The translations under genes and the position numbers were made by a program. From assembly GCA_037447655.1 (NCBI GenBank), contig JBBHKE010000881.1, forward strand, positions 1-51,670: a stretch of 51,670 nucleotides of DNA, read 5' to 3'. The stretch is from Zygnema cylindricum (Eukaryota; Streptophyta; Zygnematophyceae; Zygnematales; Zygnemataceae). Under the pieces are notes generated by a model. It was not told the origin of the DNA. It did not search any database and worked only from the letters and a program-made list of their open reading frames with translations. Numbering within the stretch: the first letter of the stretch is position 1; each line of letters opens with the position of its first letter. Shown here piece after piece: positions 1 to 10,770 of the stretch.

Positions 1-365
1 TATAGGTACACGACTAGAAACGCGTAGGAATCAACGTGGTAAAAAGCACGACCAATGCGTTGAACCGACTTGAACAACACGGTACGACTAGGAAAGTCAA
101 CCGCGAACCAACTTGAATCACACGGTACGACTTGAGCTTAAGTGAACCGAAACTACCAAGCAATTTCTACGTCACTTCTATAGTACTATTCAAATATACG
201 TGAAACGAAACGAACACTTAATTTCTACGTCACTTCAAATATCCAGCGACGAAACTAAATCGTCGCTAACTTTCTACGTCACTTCAAATATCTAGCGACG
301 AGACAACTTTCATCGCTAGTCGTCGCTACTTTAGCTACGAGAGTATCTCGTCGCTAAGTAAGTGA
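1..365. repeat. Stem-loop-rich repeat block, CACTA-like subterminal sequence
   Basis: The segment TTTCTACGTCACTTC occurs three times (about 165, 221 and 271). It is followed by short hairpins built from AGCGACGA and TCGTCGCT, for example around 243-265 and 292-345. Arrays of GCGACGA-type motifs in both orientations are known from the subterminal regions of plant CACTA elements. No CACTA terminus or 3-bp target duplication is visible and the window starts inside the block, so class assignment is an inference. No coding sequence is seen here. Confidence 0.35.
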
Positions 366-1153
366 TCAGTACAATATTCTAACAGGCAGTTGGTACTATC
401 AACAAAGGAGGGTGAGAAGTTGCAAAAAAAATAGAGAAATTATATACGATTTTTCAAAATCTGTATGAAAAGATTGTTCAAATCCCAATGCGCCTTATGA
501 AATGTCTTTTATTTTTCTTAATAAATGTCATTATTAGATTTGGTTTTTTAATTTGTCTTTGCGAACCTTTTTTAATGCTACTTTTTTTTATTGTTTTTTT
601 TTCTTCGTGTTTTTCTTGCTTCCCCTTCTCTTACTTTGCTTCTAGGCATGATCTGTATATTTGAATGTGAGTCGATCTTTATTTCCGATCGTCTTATTTA
701 ATTTTGTTTCATTTCCTTTTTGCAAAGCACGGGAAGTAAATTCTTAAAACGAAAAAACCAACTTATGACAGATACCCCCGAAAAACGAACAATAGATATT
801 GCGGCCCTTCTGACACTCAGATTACAAATGCTAAATGTCAAACTCAATTACTCTCATCCTTTAAAAAAAGATATATGATGTCAAATTTCCAAGGTAAAAG
901 AACAAATTTTATCAAATTTACAATCTACATTCTTTCTTCACCCATTCTTTTACCCGTTTCCCTTCTCTCTTTTTTATCTCTCATTTCCAAATATTGAATA
1001 GAGAGGCTCAAACTGTTTCCGGTTAACTTGTTTGCATTTTACATTCTTGACACACCAAAAAAAAAAAAAAAGTTAAACCTAAAAAATTACAACCATAGAG
1101 GCTCTATTTACAAATACGTTATTTTACAGCAAATCTCTATGTACTGTCCAAAA
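366..1153. other. Duplicated 3' flank of BTB unit A, no gene
   Basis: AT-rich sequence with no credible ORF. About 560-1000 matches the flanks at 10830-11260 and partly 14240-14400 and 20040-20300: shared landmarks are the 'cttctaggcatgat' segment, the 'gctaaatgtcaaactcaa' segment and a poly-A run near 1062. These are the downstream flanks of the minus-strand BTB copies and show that the duplication unit was larger than the coding sequence. Confidence 0.6.
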
Positions 1154-3921
1154 TTAGATCGCCTCTCTTTTTATTTTTTCTCCATCGAGATTTTTCTGGA
1201 TTTTTTCGGCATGAATACCAAGGCGTTTTACTGCCTCGGACAAACTGCTTACTTCAGGATAATTTTGGACTTCTGCAGCAACTTCCTCAAAAAATGGCAA
1301 CAGATATTTAGAGTTTTTGTGTTCACCATTCAGCTGGTTGCATAAAAAGTTGCACCGTTCCCCATATGGTAAAGTTTTGATGATTTTTGTTATATCTGAA
1401 ATTTCTTCGGGTTTTCGAACATTTGTACGACGAATGGGCATTTCCAACCAAAGCTCTAGCACTCCATCCTTTGAGGCAAATCAAAACAAGATGGCCCTTT
1501 AACAACAATCTGTTCACTATTTTCACAACGTCCTCTAGTTTATCATTATGATAATAATGGTAGTTGTCCGGTTGATTGAGCCAATATGACGTAGTTGAAG
1601 ATTATTTATTTGAAATGAAAAATGCTTGAGTGCAACATCGAGTATGTCAAAGACGAATAAGACGTGGAATCGAAACTGAATTTCTGAAGTTGGACGAATG
1701 CACAAGATTTTCCTTGACTTCCTGATTGAAATTATCCAATGCAAAACTGAGGATACTACAAAAACCCTCTCTAATTTCGGTACAAGACAAAGAAGACAGC
1801 AAATCTCTTTTTGCAACTTTCAACAATACGGCACCTGTATGAACAAGTGCAAATTTTTTTTCGCTCTTTAAATTGTTCAAAAGCTTTTGAAAAAGAAGAG
1901 TGGCCCGAGTGTTGAAGTACAATTTCAGTTGTGTAATTAGTGAATTGTACTTTAACAAATGTAATTTTGTGCGTATTATATTTTCAATGTAGTAATGTCG
2001 TTTCACGTCCCTTTAGGTCGGTTCATGTACTTTTATTGTTAATGTACGGATACCTTTAGTACTTTCCATTGGCAACTTGTAATCATTGTATTTATTTGTC
2101 GCGTTGTTTAGCGAAGCGTCACTTAGCCGTCTCGTCGTTTCACAAACTACAAACGACGAAATGTACGTTCACCACATTTATTGTCTATCAAATGAATCTT
2201 TCATCCTAGATTCCTTGTACTAAATATTCCCTTTGTCCTTAACTTTGCCGTCCACCGACTTTGTCTTTGGCCGTCACTAGTTATACCTTTTTTTCCTTTG
2301 CGGCTTCGATTCTTTTGTAAACGTCGTGTACCTAGTCCACTCTAAATCTAGAGTTAGGTTTAGTACTTAGCTTGTTCATTTATGTACATTAAATCTCAAC
2401 CGATTATAATGAGAAGACTTTTTCTCCACTGTGCTTCTCCTTTTGTATTCTTATTGTCTCCTTTTGTCTTATCTTTTGCTTCCTTATTCTTCTTAGCCAT
2501 GGTTTCTCTCTCTTTCATCTTGGATATCTTTCTCCAATATCTCTCTCTTTCGCCCACCATGCCCTTACCTTCTACAGGTTATGGGCCACACCATGCTCGT
2601 CATCTGTGCAATTCCTCTTCTCCTATTTTTTCCATTTTTTTTTTTTTTTTTTTTTCAAATTTTTTTTTTTGGAAGCAAATTTTTTTCGAGACATTGTTTA
2701 AAGATTACATTTTCGGTCGTCCCATTTTTCTTTTTTTTCCATTTTGGCTCTTTTAATGCCATTTTTTGGAATTTCCAATATGTATATTTTTTTAAGGGTT
2801 TATTTCTCGTTTATAGCTTTTTTTTTTTTGGATCCTTCCCCTTTTATTGTTTCCGTTTTTGGAGGGTCCTTGGCTTGTTGAAGCAACCGAAGTTCATTCT
2901 TCGAAAATCTCTCCTCCATCCATTTTTTCCCTCTATTCAACATTCCGATTTTGTCTCTCTTTTTTTTCCGGCAATTTGGAGGCCTCCCCGGAGTGTTTGA
3001 GTACCCAAAGTTTCGTCTTTGAAGATCCCTCAAACATTCAATTTCTGCCTCTATCCGCCATGTTACCTTTTTTTTTGGACATCTTTTCGGTATATTGGAG
3101 CATCGGAGGGACTTCTTTTTATTTTACCTTCCTTTCCAAATTTTCCCAATTTCTGTGTTTTCCACTCAATCATCTACCTTTTTTTGAGGAACTTTTTTAT
3201 CTATCCCTAATTTCGGCATTTTGGATACTTCCCCGGTTTGTTAGAGTACTAGAAGTTTTGTCTTTGAAGATCCCCACTACATTCCATTTTGACCTCTATT
3301 CGCCATCCTCCCTTTATGGAGATTTTTTCGGTTCATTGGGGCATCGGAAGGACTTTTCATTTCTCTTCCAAATTTCCAACACCTCCATTTTCTCCTCCCA
3401 TTAACCACTATTGTTTAGTACCTTTTTTTTGGGACCTTTCCATTTCCCCAAATTTTTGTCCTCCCATTGAGCATTTCTTTTTATTTTTACACTCTTCAAT
3501 TTGTATTTGTTGAATTACAGTTATAATTCAACTGTTTCAGTTTCGCTCCACGGAACGAACTCCAAACATTGCAGCAAGCATTTACCCCTTTCTTGTACGA
3601 AAGTTGATCTGAAACAATGAGAATATTCAAAGCTGATTGAATGTCGACTATCTTCTCCAAATAGGCATTTTCACCACCTGCCATGATTTCCAAAACATTC
3701 CCGTATGCCGCTGTCGAAGAAACGAATGGATTCTTCTTTATTGCTTACATGCAAACACCATTGTTGAAAGATATGGCATTGTTTTCACTTCTGCCCGAAA
3801 ATTTTGCTGTCAAAAATGCGCTTTCACGTAGGGTCTTAAGAGAGAGAGTGGCCGTACAAATATTTTTCCCATTACTTTCCGACACCAAAATGACCGTGAT
3901 GTTTTTCTTAGTATTTCCCAT
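1154..3921 (-). pseudogene. BTB/POZ-like family copy A, split by insertion and frameshifted
   Basis: The minus strand encodes recognisable pieces in order. From an ATG at 3921 comes the N-terminal BTB-like part ('ICTATLSL', to about 3745). Next is the 'IMAGGEN..YLEKI.DIQSALNILIVS' part (3496-3693), then a middle part ('LLFQKLLNNLKS', 'LVHTGAVLLKVAKRDL') at 1647-1911, and the C-terminal part ('EEISDITKIIKTLPY', 'LSEAVKRLGIHAEKIQKNLD') at 1154-1462. The pieces are in different frames; for example one base is missing near 1455 relative to the other copies. About 1.6 kb unrelated to the family (1912-3498) separates the middle from the N-terminal part. It is a clear relative of the intact copies at 11536-12762 and 21100-22494 and cannot make a full protein. 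Confidence 0.85.
1912..3498. mobile_element. 1.6 kb insertion in BTB copy A
   Basis: Compared with intact copies, family sequence stops near 1911 ('agagtggcccgagt') and resumes near 3499 ('tttgttgaattacag'), and about 55 bases of the gene are missing at the junction. The insert is T-rich on the plus strand, with several long T runs (for example 2636-2656). It holds imperfect direct repeats: blocks beginning near 2870, 2993 and 3237 share a 'gtctttgaagatccc' segment and a 'ttggagcatcgg'-like segment. No terminal repeats or target duplication are clear and no protein is recognised, so the class is unknown. Long open frames here are low-complexity Phe/Leu readings of poly-T. Confidence 0.6.
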
Positions 3922-4096
3922 TCGCACAAAAAAGGAAAACGTTTTTAGAAAGCTGATTCTTTTTGTGTATACAATATTGTCTACTGAAACTCCAAGCCAA
4001 ACCGCAAATTCAAATTTTAAAAATGTGTCCAGGTCGTAGGCCTTGACTTGGCGATTCGATTGATACCACGTTTGCGACAATCCCTTAAACATTGGG

Positions 4097-5235
4097 CAGA
4101 GGTCGCAATCGGGTACCCGAATCCGTAACCGATCCGTAACCGCCCGCCCTCGTCGGATCCGGAACGAATTCGGGTGCCAAATTTTGGTGGCCGGCCGGAT
4201 TCGACTGGGTGATTCAAAAAAAATTAGGGTACGGCCGGGTAAGCAAAAATCGAAAAAAATGAATGTCTACTACAGTACGGTACAGATACAGGTAAGTACT
4301 GTAGTGTCCATTGTCCATTCTAAACAACATTGCTGTACTTTGTACTCTTTGTATCGTGGAAGGTAGTGTTGGGTATCGGGTAATTTCATATCGCGATAAT
4401 CTTGATATTTGATATATCGAATATCGATCTAGAAAAATCCTCGATATATCGTACCGAGACCAACATAAATTATCGCGATATATATCGCGATATATAGTAT
4501 TTTATAAATTTAGTATTTTATATAATATGTTATTTTAGCGATAAAGACAAATTGTATGATACGCGACGTACGACGTGATTTGCGTTCCGTGACTTAAAGG
4601 TAGACGCCGCAAAATATAACCGACAAACCGACCATTTTCGTATGTAAATCCGTACTTGCGTATTACGTACGTGTACTTCGCAAGTGTACCGCGTCAATGT
4701 ACCTCAGAGATCTCCTACACTCTGCTGACTTTCAGGAAAAAACCGTACTTCTTTTCGGCAAAGAGTTTACGGTCACCTTGTCCGAAGGCACGTGACTTTG
4801 GACACCTGCGAACATTTTCATTTTTTTTTTTTAAATGCCTCGATATATTGACGATACGATATATCGCTGATATATCGGCAATACATCGCGATATTTTGAT
4901 TTTCGATATATCGAAGCGATACATCGATTATCGGGTACCTGAAATTCGATATATATCGAATATCGGCAAACGGTCCTCAATACCCAACACTAGTGGAAGG
5001 TATGAGGGAGATGTACCATTAATTTTGTACATATTCGGGTACGGGCGGGTACGGGCGGGTACGGGTAGTCTCAAAAAATCGAGTTTCGGTTAACTTTTTT
5101 TTTTGTAAACGCGTATCGGAGACCGTGTAACAATTTAGGAGCGTGATATAAAGCGGGCGGATTTTGGGTGTTCAAATTTAAAAAAAAAAAAATGTCGGAT
5201 TTGGGTAGAGTAAATTTTGACTTTTCCGACCTCTG
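4097..5235. mobile_element. hAT-like element, family AGAGGTCGC (copy 1)
   Basis: It starts CAGAGGTCGCAA and ends with the near inverse, TTTTCCGACCTCTG. The subterminal part (tandem 'aaccg' pieces, GGATCCGGAACG, 'ttgccaaattttg') is shared with elements at 6178 and 8779. The right part ('tcgagtttcggttaac') is shared with 9300-9460. CAGAG-type ends fit hAT elements, but its own 8-bp duplication is not visible because the right side abuts the next element. It encodes no protein. A younger hAT-like element (4364-4992) lies inside. Confidence 0.6.
4364..4992. mobile_element. Non-autonomous hAT-like element with exact 8-bp TSD
   Basis: Terminal inverted repeats TAGTGTTGGGTAT at the left and ATACCCAACACTA at the right are flanked by identical octamers GTGGAAGG (4356-4363 and 4993-5000). 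The 629-bp element encodes nothing credible; its interior is full of the palindromic word CGATATATCG and variants. Length, 8-bp duplication and lack of a transposase fit a non-autonomous hAT element. A second member is at 7907-8336. The older host element continues on both sides, so this insertion is the later one. Confidence 0.88.
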
Positions 5236-5722
5236 ATAGCCTATTCCCACCGGAGCATTTCCCATTCCGATGATTTTCCGATTTATGATAAAATATGAAA
5301 CTTTTAAAATCCTTTGTCAGTGCGAAAATTTCTTTCTATTTGTCGAACGGCGATCCTTTCATTCATAGCCTATTCCCACGGGAAAAAATTAACTTCCGCA
5401 ACAGACGGACGTTGGAATAATGTTCGGCTTTCTATGAAAACCGTACAAACGAACTTCCTCAAAATATTGCCGGATGTAGAAGTCTGGTTAAAGTCGTGTA
5501 TTTCGCCGAAAAGCTGACGTAGCCAAAACAACATCCGAACGGCTATTTCATTAATTCATTGTACTCGCGCGAAAACACTGCAGGACTTTGAACCACCGTC
5601 GTCGTCCTTCAAACATTCAATACTGCAGGTTTGTTTTCGCGCCTATGTTTGATGACGTCGAAGAGTGTACGTTTTCCGATGAGTTTTCGGAAAACCAAAT
5701 GCTCCGGTGGGAATAGGCTATG
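5236..5722. mobile_element. Element with exact 24-bp terminal inverted repeats
   Basis: The 24 bases from 5237 (beginning TAGCCTATTCCCACCGG) are the exact reverse complement of the 24 bases ending at 5720. A third, direct copy of the same terminus begins at 5364 (CATAGCCTATTCCCACGGG), so the left end is present twice. No protein is encoded. The end '...GGCTATG' is followed by ACATTGGT, which matches the octamer left of 4097. The simplest reading is that this element arrived first and the AGAGGTCGC element later joined or recombined at its left border. The superfamily is probably hAT, by the 8-bp duplication. Confidence 0.6.
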
Positions 5723-5730
5723 ACATTGGT

Positions 5731-6177
5731 TCGCAGGAAAATGCACACATACTGTATTCTGTGCGAGCTAAACAATCGCTCGAACGGAAACTCGCATCGT
5801 ACTATCGCATTCTTTATCATAGTGTGACAGGAAGAAAAGCGGCATCCACGTTCCAAGATTGACGTGTCGTTTTCAGAGCAGTTTTGCGCGCCCCCCTCCC
5901 CCCGCGCCAAAATTCCTTTATGGACGCGTGCGAATGTTTCGCACGCGAAAATATCAGCTCATGCCGTACAAAATTTATCTACGAGTAAGGGTACGACCCT
6001 ATGTGGCTAAAACGTACTGCTAACATTAGGGTTTGTTACCCTGTAACCGTAACTTACTCTTGCTACTTTGTTTTATAGTGAAGATTCTCCGTACTACTTC
6101 TCAGAGTGTTCCCATGTTCGAAAACGAAATCGTTCCTTCAAATTGTGACGGTTGTAGACGTGGGTACACTTTGTGAC
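5731..6177. other. Dispersed flank block and relic Harbinger-like end, no gene
   Basis: Sequence 5731-5985 aligns with 18380-18640 and 24690-24930 ('gtgcgag', 'cggaaactcgcat', 'gtgtgacagg'), so it belongs to the duplicated upstream block of the BTB units. From 5989 the sequence GGGTACGACCCTATGTGGC follows a TAA and resembles the left end of the Harbinger-like element at 37242. No matching right end was found, so it is probably a truncated relic. No coding sequence is seen. Confidence 0.45.
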
Positions 6178-6298
6178 AGAGGTCGCAAACGGAGAACCGA
6201 AACCGTGACAGACCGTTAACCGACCGCCCGCGCCGGATCCGGAACGGATTCGGTTGCCAAATTTTGAGGGTCGGGCGGTTGCGGTCGGTTGATTCACC
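6178..6298. mobile_element. AGAGGTCGC hAT-like family, truncated left end (copy 2)
   Basis: It starts CAGAGGTCGCAAACGG and runs through the GGATCCGGAACGGATTCGG and 'ttgccaaattttgagg' segments shared with copies at 4097 and 8779. At 6299 it is cut by the end of a CATAGTTC-type element. The rest of this element is not found on the other side. Confidence 0.6.
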
Positions 6299-6437
6299 CA
6301 TAGTTCAAAAGTAGGCGTTTTTATGGTAGGCCTTTGGTCGGCGCCTTTATCGTAAGTTGTGATATGGGCTTTTCATGTGATCACTACTATGATCAGCAAC
6401 TGTCCGATCATCTAAATCTGACGGTGTAAATAAATGT
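6299..6437. mobile_element. CATAGTTC-family MITE, truncated copy
   Basis: It begins CATAGTTCAAAAGTAGGCG and follows the inverted-orientation copy at 29182 through 'ggcgcctttatc', 'gggcttttcatgtgatc' and 'ctgacggtgtaaata', then stops matching near 6437. Only one terminus remains. It interrupts the AGAGGTCGC-family element on its left. Confidence 0.65.
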
Positions 6438-7698
6438 TATCTGGGCTATTTTGTTTTACCACTTCACGATTTTCTATTCCTTGGTCCCTTAACTTTACAA
6501 TTTTTATCTGAAAGTACATCTATTCTACCTTTTCAATAGAATAGCCAGTTTTATGTACCTTTGTACTTCTCATGCTACTGGGACAAGGGAAATGCTGAAC
6601 TCTGAGAATAGTGTGATATATTAACCCTGACGTCGACCGGAGTGAATCAAGTGAACAAGAATGTGGAGTTATATATGGCGCTTTTATATTTAATTGTCTA
6701 ACAGTAGTAAAAAGGCCAGTTACTGATTAGTTTGTTGGTTTGGGAATTCAGTCTAGATCATCAAGTGACTACTTGTTGATAGAAGGGGAGTTAGTTATTT
6801 CCGCAGGACAATTTTTTCATTTGGAAGTTAGAGGTGAAAGCATCCAAATATGTGGTAAGCAATCTCAACAAATGTAAATACAACATTCTCCACAGTATAG
6901 AATAGAGTATAATATGCTGATTTATAGAAAGTATAAACAGAAAAACGAGTGAAAAACAAAATGATCAAAAATAAAAAGCAGCACAAAAAATGATGTAAAA
7001 GTAAAAATATTTAAAAACATAAGATATTGTACCCTTTCACAAGGATGATTTTTAAATTAATATCTAGATTAACTAAACACTAAAAGAGGCAAGTGCTCTT
7101 CTGCGTCATAAATGAAAACACCTAAACACTAAACTAATAGACTCACAACAGAAACACTACCAACACTATTTGTAAAACTATAATGTGACAGTTTATTGGC
7201 TTATAGCAAAAACACTTCACACTATCACATCACCACCTATGAAATGCTAAACACAGGTTAAATTCTGTGAGGTTATACTTCGTTGTTCAATTTTTGATCT
7301 ATTCATATAATTCATTCGATATTTGTAATGCTTTTAAACATGAAAGGTAGTTCCTCTTCCTAACGGATCGACCTTTGTTGAGAATTGGAATCCGTTTGGG
7401 TGAGGGTTGTGGTGTAGAAAGTGAAGGTCGGCTTTTCGCACTTCTTAAATAATTTTAGTTCATTATAAAATAATATAAATGTAAAATGAAATAACCTTAT
7501 TAAGAATACGCTATGGTAAACTATCTAAGTACATGGGGACAGATAAAGGAGTTGAAAAGACCAAACTTAAATAATGGGAAGCAAAACAAAAAAATATTGC
7601 AAATGAACTAATACGCATACAAAAGGCGCGCCAAACTAAGACATTCAAAGAGCAATAATCACGAAAACTACGACATAATAGTGCACGCTAACCAACAC
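6438..7698. other. AT-rich intergenic sequence, no gene recognised
   Basis: No ORF of credible length with an ATG, no RNA gene and no clear repeat structure were seen. Scattered A-rich stretches occur near 6940-7020. A short palindromic GGCGCGCC lies near 7625. Confidence 0.4.
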
Positions 7699-7700
7699 TA

Positions 7701-8355
7701 CACCGTGTATCGCTATTAGTGTTAATAATTTTTTCGCCACTTTAAACATATTTTGTCTGTACACAATTGTTCGATTTTCACATGGAGACCGCCAGTTGGA
7801 AGGTGAGAATCATGGCTTTCAATCGCAACCGTTAGATCCATAATCTGATAAGTGTGTACGGAGAAAAAATGTTATAAGTAGCGAATAAAGCATTAACACT
7901 AATAGGCAATGTTGTGTATTGTGTAAAATTATATTGCGATAAACACGATATTCGATATATCGACTATCGATAGGTTTGAGGCCTCAATATATCGCACCGT
8001 GACCAACAAATTATATCTCTATGAATTTGGTAGGAGGTGGCTGTTCTTACATATTTAGTACGGTAAATCGTACGGTAAATCATACAGGAAATCGTACGTA
8101 GGATCCTCCTCCCATCCCCACTGAGCGCGCGCCGGGGCGGGGGGGGGTTGAAATTCTTTTGACCTAGGGACACTTCGATATATCGCGACGAAAATATATC
8201 GTAATATCGGCCAATATATCGCGCAAATATTGCAATATTGAGATTCTCGATATACCGAGACGATATATTGATTATCGGGTACCCAAAATTAGGTGCATAT
8301 CAAATATCCGCAAGTCGCCCTCGATACACAACAGTACTAATAGCGACACACGGTG
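7701..8355. mobile_element. TA-flanked mariner/Stowaway-like MITE carrying a nested hAT
   Basis: The left end CACCGTGTATCGCTATTAG and the right end (reverse complement CACCGTGTGTCGCTATTAG) are each flanked by TA (7699-7700 and 8356-8357). After removing the nested element at 7907-8336 and one copy of its target duplication, the host is about 217 bp. The terminal repeat then extends to about 28 bases with one or two mismatches. Size, TA duplication and absence of coding fit a mariner/Stowaway-type MITE. A relative with diverged ends is at 37567-38105, and isolated ends are near 29671, 23619-23676 and 32940. Confidence 0.8.
7907..8336. mobile_element. hAT-like element inserted into a MITE terminal repeat
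   Basis: The ends CAATGTTGTGTATT and GATACACAACAGTA are inverted repeats and resemble those of the element at 4364-4992. The interior has the same CGATATATCG-type words. Flanking octamers are CTAATAGG (7899-7906) and CTAATAGC (8337-8344), a target duplication with one mismatch. The target lies inside the right terminal repeat of the host MITE. It encodes no protein. Confidence 0.82.
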
Positions 8356-8357
8356 TA

Positions 8358-8778
8358 TTGTACCCACAACATGGCGAAAGATCTTCTAAACTCGTTAATG
8401 CCCCAGGCTCGGGGGGGCAAGTGGAAGAAGTTACGTAACATGCCGACGATCCAAAATGTCATAAGGATAAAGTAAAGTCGATACACAATATACGATTTGT
8501 CCTGTACCACTTGCCAACTCGTAAAGTTTATAACGGTAATCGGGTAATGCTACAGAAGTACTGATATGATTTCATTCTCGAAGGGGATTTCCGTATCAGA
8601 AAAGTGACGGGATCTTTCTCGCACCAGAATCTGATCTATAGGATGTCACGCCTACCTATGAGGTCAAAGTCAAACCGTGTTAAAAACGTATCGTAATTTT
8701 AGTATAATTCTAAATTTGAAAACTATATTACAAATAAAATACGATCGATATCTCTTCGGCTACTGGAACGGTTAACAC
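8358..8778. other. Intergenic, no gene recognised
   Basis: Nothing coding was recognised between the mariner-like element and the next hAT-like element. There are no clear repeats. Confidence 0.4.
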
Positions 8779-9460
8779 CAAAGGTCGCAAACGGTCAACC
8801 GAAACTGTGACCGACCGTTAACCGACCGCCCGCGCCGGATCCGAAACGGATTCGGTTGCCAAATTTTGAGGGCTGGGAGGTTGCAGTCGGTTGATTCACC
8901 TGAAAAAAAAAAGAACGGTCGGTTACGGTCGGTCGACCAAAAAACCAAAAAAAATGAACATTTTGTACTGTCTATACAATCCAACATTATTGTACTTTGT
9001 ACTCTTTGGTATCGTGGCAGTAGGTGACATCATGATTAGCGTCGCAAATTTGACATGGTAGTAACATTATTCATTTCGCAAATCTTTGAGAACGTGACAA
9101 AGCGTCGCAAATCTGACACGTTAGTAAACACTATTCATTTTGTAAATCTTAGGGAACGCGACAAAGCGTCGCAAATCTGACACGTTAGTAAACACTATTC
9201 ATTTCGCAAATCTAAGGGAACGCGACAAATCGTAATTATTGGCTTATTCATACGTTGTACATTAGTTAATTTTGCACTTTTTCGGTTACGGGCGGGCACG
9301 GTTAGTCGCGAGAAATCGAGTTTCGGTTAACTTTTGTTTTCGTAAACGCAGGTCGGTTAACGGTTAACAATTTTGGAGCGTGAGCGTCAATTACTCAAAT
9401 TTTGAAAAAAAAAAAACTGTTGGTTTCAGTTATGTAAAATTTTGACTTTTGCGACCTCTG
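8779..9460. mobile_element. AGAGGTCGC hAT-like family, full-length copy (copy 3)
   Basis: It starts CAAAGGTCGCAAACGG and ends TTTTGCGACCTCTG, with subterminal sequence shared with 4097-5235. Flanking octamers (GTTAACAC and CTTTGTGA) do not match, so the target duplication is lost or the ends are displaced. The interior holds a roughly 64-bp tandem triplicate (9041-9230). No protein-coding capacity is visible. Confidence 0.6.
9041..9230. repeat. About 64-bp tandem repeat, three copies
   Basis: Copies start with GTCGCAAAT at 9041, 9104 and 9168 and share 'gacacgttagtaaacactat' and 'gggaacgcgacaaa'. The second and third copies are nearly identical; the first is more diverged. The array sits inside the hAT-like element 8779-9460. 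Confidence 0.8.
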
Positions 9461-10249
9461 CTTTGTGACGGTTGTAGACAACTACAAAACTGGCGACAAT
9501 TTTTTGACGTTTGCAAAATAGCGACGGGTTGTAGGCGTTTAGTTTTTTGTGACATTGTATATGCCTAGGGTTTTGTGATATTATGACGTCATGCTCACTT
9601 GTGATAATGTCGACGTCACAGATTCAAAGAACCTTCAGCCATGGCTTCTTGATTTCGTTTTTTTTTTTTTCTCACTCGACTTTCCATTAAAATATACCCA
9701 AAGGTGTTCAAAAGAACCATTTTCGAAACCTCTTTCATTGCATACCAATATTGTTCTGTTTCGTTCTAAAAAGTAAGAGATAAAACTGATAGTGTGAGAG
9801 GGAGGAGGGAGAGAGGCGCCTTCACAGACTTCTCTTTTGCGAAATGGCATCCGTTGCTCGAGACCTTTCCACGGCCTTTTTACGAGAGAATTCCGCACAG
9901 GTTGGGTGTGGAAAATGTTTTTTTTTTGTGTACTCCCCGTTTTTGAAAGATGCTTTAAAATTTTACAACACGTGCAAAAACATAATCATATTTGTGGTTC
10001 AACCGCTGCATTAAATAAAATCGACTCGTGAAGTCATTTTCAGATAAAGTTTGAAGATGAGCTGGAATGACACGTGGCAGTGGGTCGAAAAGAGCAAGAC
10101 GACAAGCCGTAGTACATTCTACGTTTCAAAATGACGCAAATGTACTTTGGTTTTCACAATTTTCTTTGTACAAAAGATTTTCTCGTTGTAGGCTCTGTTT
10201 TGGACGAAAAAGACCAGAAAAAACCCTTACTTTAACACATGGGAACACA
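9461..10249. other. Intergenic with relic Harbinger-like 3' part, no gene
   Basis: No credible gene was seen. About 10000-10253 ('gatgagctgga', 'aaatgacgcaaatgtac', 'cccttactttaacacatggg') is a diverged relative of the right half of the element at 31480-32301, ending in CACATGGGAACACACACTAA. A left end was not found. Confidence 0.45.
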
Positions 10250-10770
10250 CACTAAATAATTCTAAAAATACACGTGAATAAGGAATTGATGGAATTTATT
10301 TGTGGAATATTAGTCCCTATGGAAATTCCTCATGTTGCCTTTATTTTTAAGAAGCTTATGGAGGAGACAATGTGTCAAGGCACAACGACCTTGTGCATAC
10401 AAAGGTCGTATAGTAAAGTTTATAAAGGTAAACTTCTTGTCAATCGTCCATCTTTTTGAAATTAGGACGACTTTTTTTGAAACCCTAAGATTTGTATTAC
10501 CTAGTATTCCATCAAATGCTAACTCTGGAAGGTTGTTTTCATTTCCACGCCTTGTAGTCCAAACTTGGCAGCTTGGCAACCATTATTGTAAAAAATTTTT
10601 ATTATAATCATTCCTTAGAAGTACGTGAAGTCGAATTTCTTGCACTAAAGAAAGTTGTGAAAATAGAAAACAAATTGTTGTTAAACATTGTGAAGATAAA
10701 AGGGCATCTTGGTATGGATCTGTCTCAAAGAAATACCACAATTTTGGCTCAAAACGCCATTTGACGTGAA
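10250..10770 (+). pseudogene. BTB/POZ-like family copy G, degenerate, opposite strand
   Basis: The plus-strand translation, in broken frames, keeps the family's order. 'GILVPMEIPHVAFIFKKLME' (near 10310-10370) parallels 'KRIVPMGSYWAPLLFEKLL' of copy C. 'LKKVVKIENKLLL..KGHLGMDL' (10640-10720) parallels 'LEDVVKIVNKLLLKGHLVLDL'. The N-terminal BTB part and the C-terminus are not recognisable. It lies in the opposite orientation to the main array, like copy F, and so records an inverted duplication. Confidence 0.6.

Larger units (their letters stand above)
4089..5730. mobile_element. Composite insertion flanked by ACATTGG(G/T)
   Basis: Sequence left of 4089 ('ttgcgacaatcccttaa') and right of 5730 ('ttcgcaggaaaatgcac') aligns with one uninterrupted stretch at about 18364-18400 and its duplicate at 24295-24700. 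Everything from 4097 to 5722 is therefore inserted relative to those paralogues. The flanking octamers ACATTGGG (4089-4096) and ACATTGGT (5723-5730) look like a target-site duplication with one mismatch. The insertion contains two terminal-repeat elements (4097-5235 and 5236-5722), the first carrying a third element inside it. Confidence 0.6.

Noticed and set aside
2382-3513. Phe/Leu-rich open frames in the insertion
   Set aside because: They are direct readings of T-rich DNA and long T runs, with no non-repetitive protein sequence.
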